A program made the position numbers and the translations under genes. DNA of 64,000 bases, from assembly GCA_963761975.1 (NCBI GenBank), contig CAVXIR010000004.1, positions 930,001 to 994,000 on the forward strand. The letters are read 5' to 3'. Below the pieces are notes generated by a model. It ran no database searches. It was not told the DNA's origin and worked only from the letters and a program-made list of their open reading frames with translations. The stretch is from JAMQPK01 sp963761975 (GTDB lineage Bacteria > Acidobacteriota > Vicinamibacteria > Vicinamibacterales > JAMQPK01). Below, in pieces: positions 62,728 through 64,000 of this stretch (positions within the stretch are counted from its first letter, which is position 1; every line of letters starts with the position of its first letter).

Positions 62728-63852
62728 TCACTTTTTCCCTGCCAGGATCTTCCATGCACCGCGAACATTACGGTGCAGGTAGAGAGCGGGCAAGAGCCAC
62801 GGTCCCAACGGCTTACCCCGTAGTCCATAGGCGCCCAGCATGTATTGCGGAGTCGGCAAAAGGACTCTGCCGAGAAGCCGCACGCGCTCGCCGAATCGCG
62901 GCAGCGCCCGCAGGCTGGCGATCGTCTCGTGGTGCCATCTTCGTTCAGACGCGAGATATTCGGCAGACGGTTCAATCCGATCCTGACGCTCGAGATCGGC
63001 GAGGAGCTCGGCCGGGAAGGGAGTCTCGAACATCGTGTGCGCGAGTCGCAGCCCGTGCGCACAGACTTCGGCGATTTTCTTTGCCTGTGCGAGCCGCGCG
63101 AACTCTTCGAGCTCGGTCGGCGTCAACCGAGCCGCCAGAAGGTGAATGTCATACACCCACAACAGCCGTAACTCGTTGCGGTGGTGCATCACGGGATGCA
63201 TGCACGCCAATAGCAACGCGTCGACCGCACCCAACGCTACGGCAGCCGCACCAAGCGCGCCCACTGGAACGGCACGCGGCAACAACTCCTCGTAGGTCAA
63301 GACATCGGCGAACACCGGCTGCGTGCTGATTTTCCAGTGTGTGTCAAGGACATGCACCAAGCCGAACTCATCTGTCTTCGTCATTTCAAATTGTGAAAAC
63401 AGGTCGGCGCAGTATGGCGGCGCGACGTAGCCGCGATCTTCGAGCGCCGCCCGCACGATGGCCCGGTGACGCATATCGATCAGCAGATCGGTGTCAACCC
63501 TCGGCCGGGCGATCGGTGTGTCGTACACCGTGTATGCGAGGGCGGTACCTTTCAGCAACAGAGCGCGCACGCCGCACGTTGCAAGCGCGTCGAGCATGCC
63601 GGCGAGTTCTTCCCGGCGCAGCATCTCACGGGCCGTCTCTTCGAGCGCAAGACGCGCGAGCTCGCCGCGAATGGCAGACGGCCACTCATCGCAATGCACA
63701 GAGCGATTGATCTCGCCGTAAACCAGTCCGTGAAGGTCGTGCCGGCCACAGTGCTGAAGAAACTCGGCCGGAATCAGTTCGCGGACAAACCAGTCCACGG
63801 GCTCGCCTCTGAGAACCGTGAGAAGCTCGATGAGATCGTCCGCAGCCTTCAC
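62728..63852 (-). CDS. Nucleotidyltransferase-family protein linked to lasso-peptide gene
   Basis: 374 residues from GTG 63852, preceded by AGGA. It belongs to the uncharacterised nucleotidyltransferase family (PF14907 type): GVRALLLKGTALAYTVYDTP with the Lys-Gly pair, and PRVDTDLLIDMRHRAIVRAA with the DxD metal ligands. The remainder is helical (VDALLLACMHPVMHHRNELR; LLWVYDIHLL). Members of this family occur in lasso-peptide and related RiPP loci, where some modify or tag the peptide. Its GTG overlaps the stop of the upstream McjB-like gene by two bases, so they are coupled. It has no visible signal or membrane segment. Confidence 0.8.
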   Translation of the reverse strand: MKAADDLIELLTVLRGEPVDWFVRELIPAEFLQHCGRHDLHGLVYGEINRSVHCDEWPSAIRGELARLALEETAREMLRREELAGMLDALATCGVRALLLKGTALAYTVYDTPIARPRVDTDLLIDMRHRAIVRAALEDRGYVAPPYCADLFSQFEMTKTDEFGLVHVLDTHWKISTQPVFADVLTYEELLPRAVPVGALGAAAVALGAVDALLLACMHPVMHHRNELRLLWVYDIHLLAARLTPTELEEFARLAQAKKIAEVCAHGLRLAHTMFETPFPAELLADLERQDRIEPSAEYLASERRWHHETIASLRALPRFGERVRLLGRVLLPTPQYMLGAYGLRGKPLGPWLLPALYLHRNVRGAWKILAGKK

Positions 63853-64000
63853 CGTGCATCCTGCGGAGAGAGCGCGCTGTAATCGGCCAGGTCGTGAATC
63901 GCGCCGAACACAATTTCGCCGTCGTGCTCGACCCATGCGTGCGCCGCCAGCATCCCCCGCCCCTCCGGCCGGACACCGAAACGGATTTCGGACGCATACC
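63849..64000 (-). CDS. McjB-like lasso-peptide protease, C-terminal part
   Basis: The frame enters from the right edge and stops at TGA 63849-63851, giving 50 codons: YASEIRFGVRPEGRGMLAAH, then AWVEHDGEIVFGAIHDLADY and SALSPQDAR. The AHAWVEHDGE segment and the closing xxDYSAL are hallmarks of the transglutaminase-like C-terminal domain of lasso-peptide B2 (McjB_C) proteins, which cleave the leader from the precursor; the His is part of the Cys-His-Asp set, whose Cys lies beyond the window. It overlaps the nucleotidyltransferase. Precursor and lasso cyclase should lie upstream, to the right of the window. Confidence 0.78.
   Translation of the reverse strand, partial: YASEIRFGVRPEGRGMLAAHAWVEHDGEIVFGAIHDLADYSALSPQDAR

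Overview
The window is high-GC, tightly packed DNA from a Gram-negative bacterium: it has outer-membrane barrels, Lgt, ECF and sigma-54 regulators, many two-component sensors and a protein of the VWFA-related family typical of Acidobacteriota. I infer an Acidobacteriota chromosome, probably Vicinamibacteria-like; no rRNA gene is present to confirm this. I recognised no tRNA, CRISPR array or intact mobile element.

Layout. 1-8.3 kb: partial ECF sigma factor, secreted cupin, TPR-containing glycosyltransferase-like membrane protein, DSD1-family PLP enzyme, MatC-like carrier, serine hydrolase, then a coupled trio of secreted cupredoxin, outer-membrane barrel and hybrid histidine kinase (6.6-10.9 kb). 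11-17.8 kb: ASCH protein, a signal-peptidase-I-like protein lacking both catalytic residues, a PAS sensor kinase, a PhoB/PhoR-type pair and a VWA protein. 17.8-19.9 kb: ATP-grasp ligase overlapping a zinc peptidase. 20.4-27.6 kb: sigma-54 activator, sugar ABC transporter, Gfo/Idh/MocA dehydrogenase and PfkB kinase, which together look like a sugar or polyol uptake and catabolism locus. 27.7-32.2 kb: glnD-glnB and a half-length GlnE, the PII nitrogen-signalling core. 32.3-36.1 kb: two tandem paralogous outer-membrane proteins and a second sigma-54 activator. 36.3-50.5 kb: a metal-handling region (frameshifted cupredoxin, FixH-like, copper P-type ATPase, YHS protein, YcnI-like protein, PepSY pair, DUF411, TauE/SafE, Cys-rich protein, decayed mntR) mixed with lgt, a BNR-repeat protein, a long coiled-coil PilZ protein and a PEGA protein. 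50.7-54.5 kb: D-aminoacylase-like amidohydrolase, HExxH protein, LarA-like protein. 54.6-62.7 kb: gltD, gltB and a sirohaem nitrite/sulfite reductase, matching the PII genes as an ammonia-assimilation set. 62.7-64 kb: a nucleotidyltransferase overlapping the 3' end of a McjB-like (lasso peptide B2) gene, so a lasso-peptide-type locus probably continues to the right.

The most unusual feature is a set of at least fifteen short word arrays. Each is built from one 6-12 bp word repeated with small changes, usually in both orientations. They fill intergenic gaps, supply stop codons for flanking genes and in five places extend into coding sequence as low-complexity peptide. The same word classes recur at unlinked loci.
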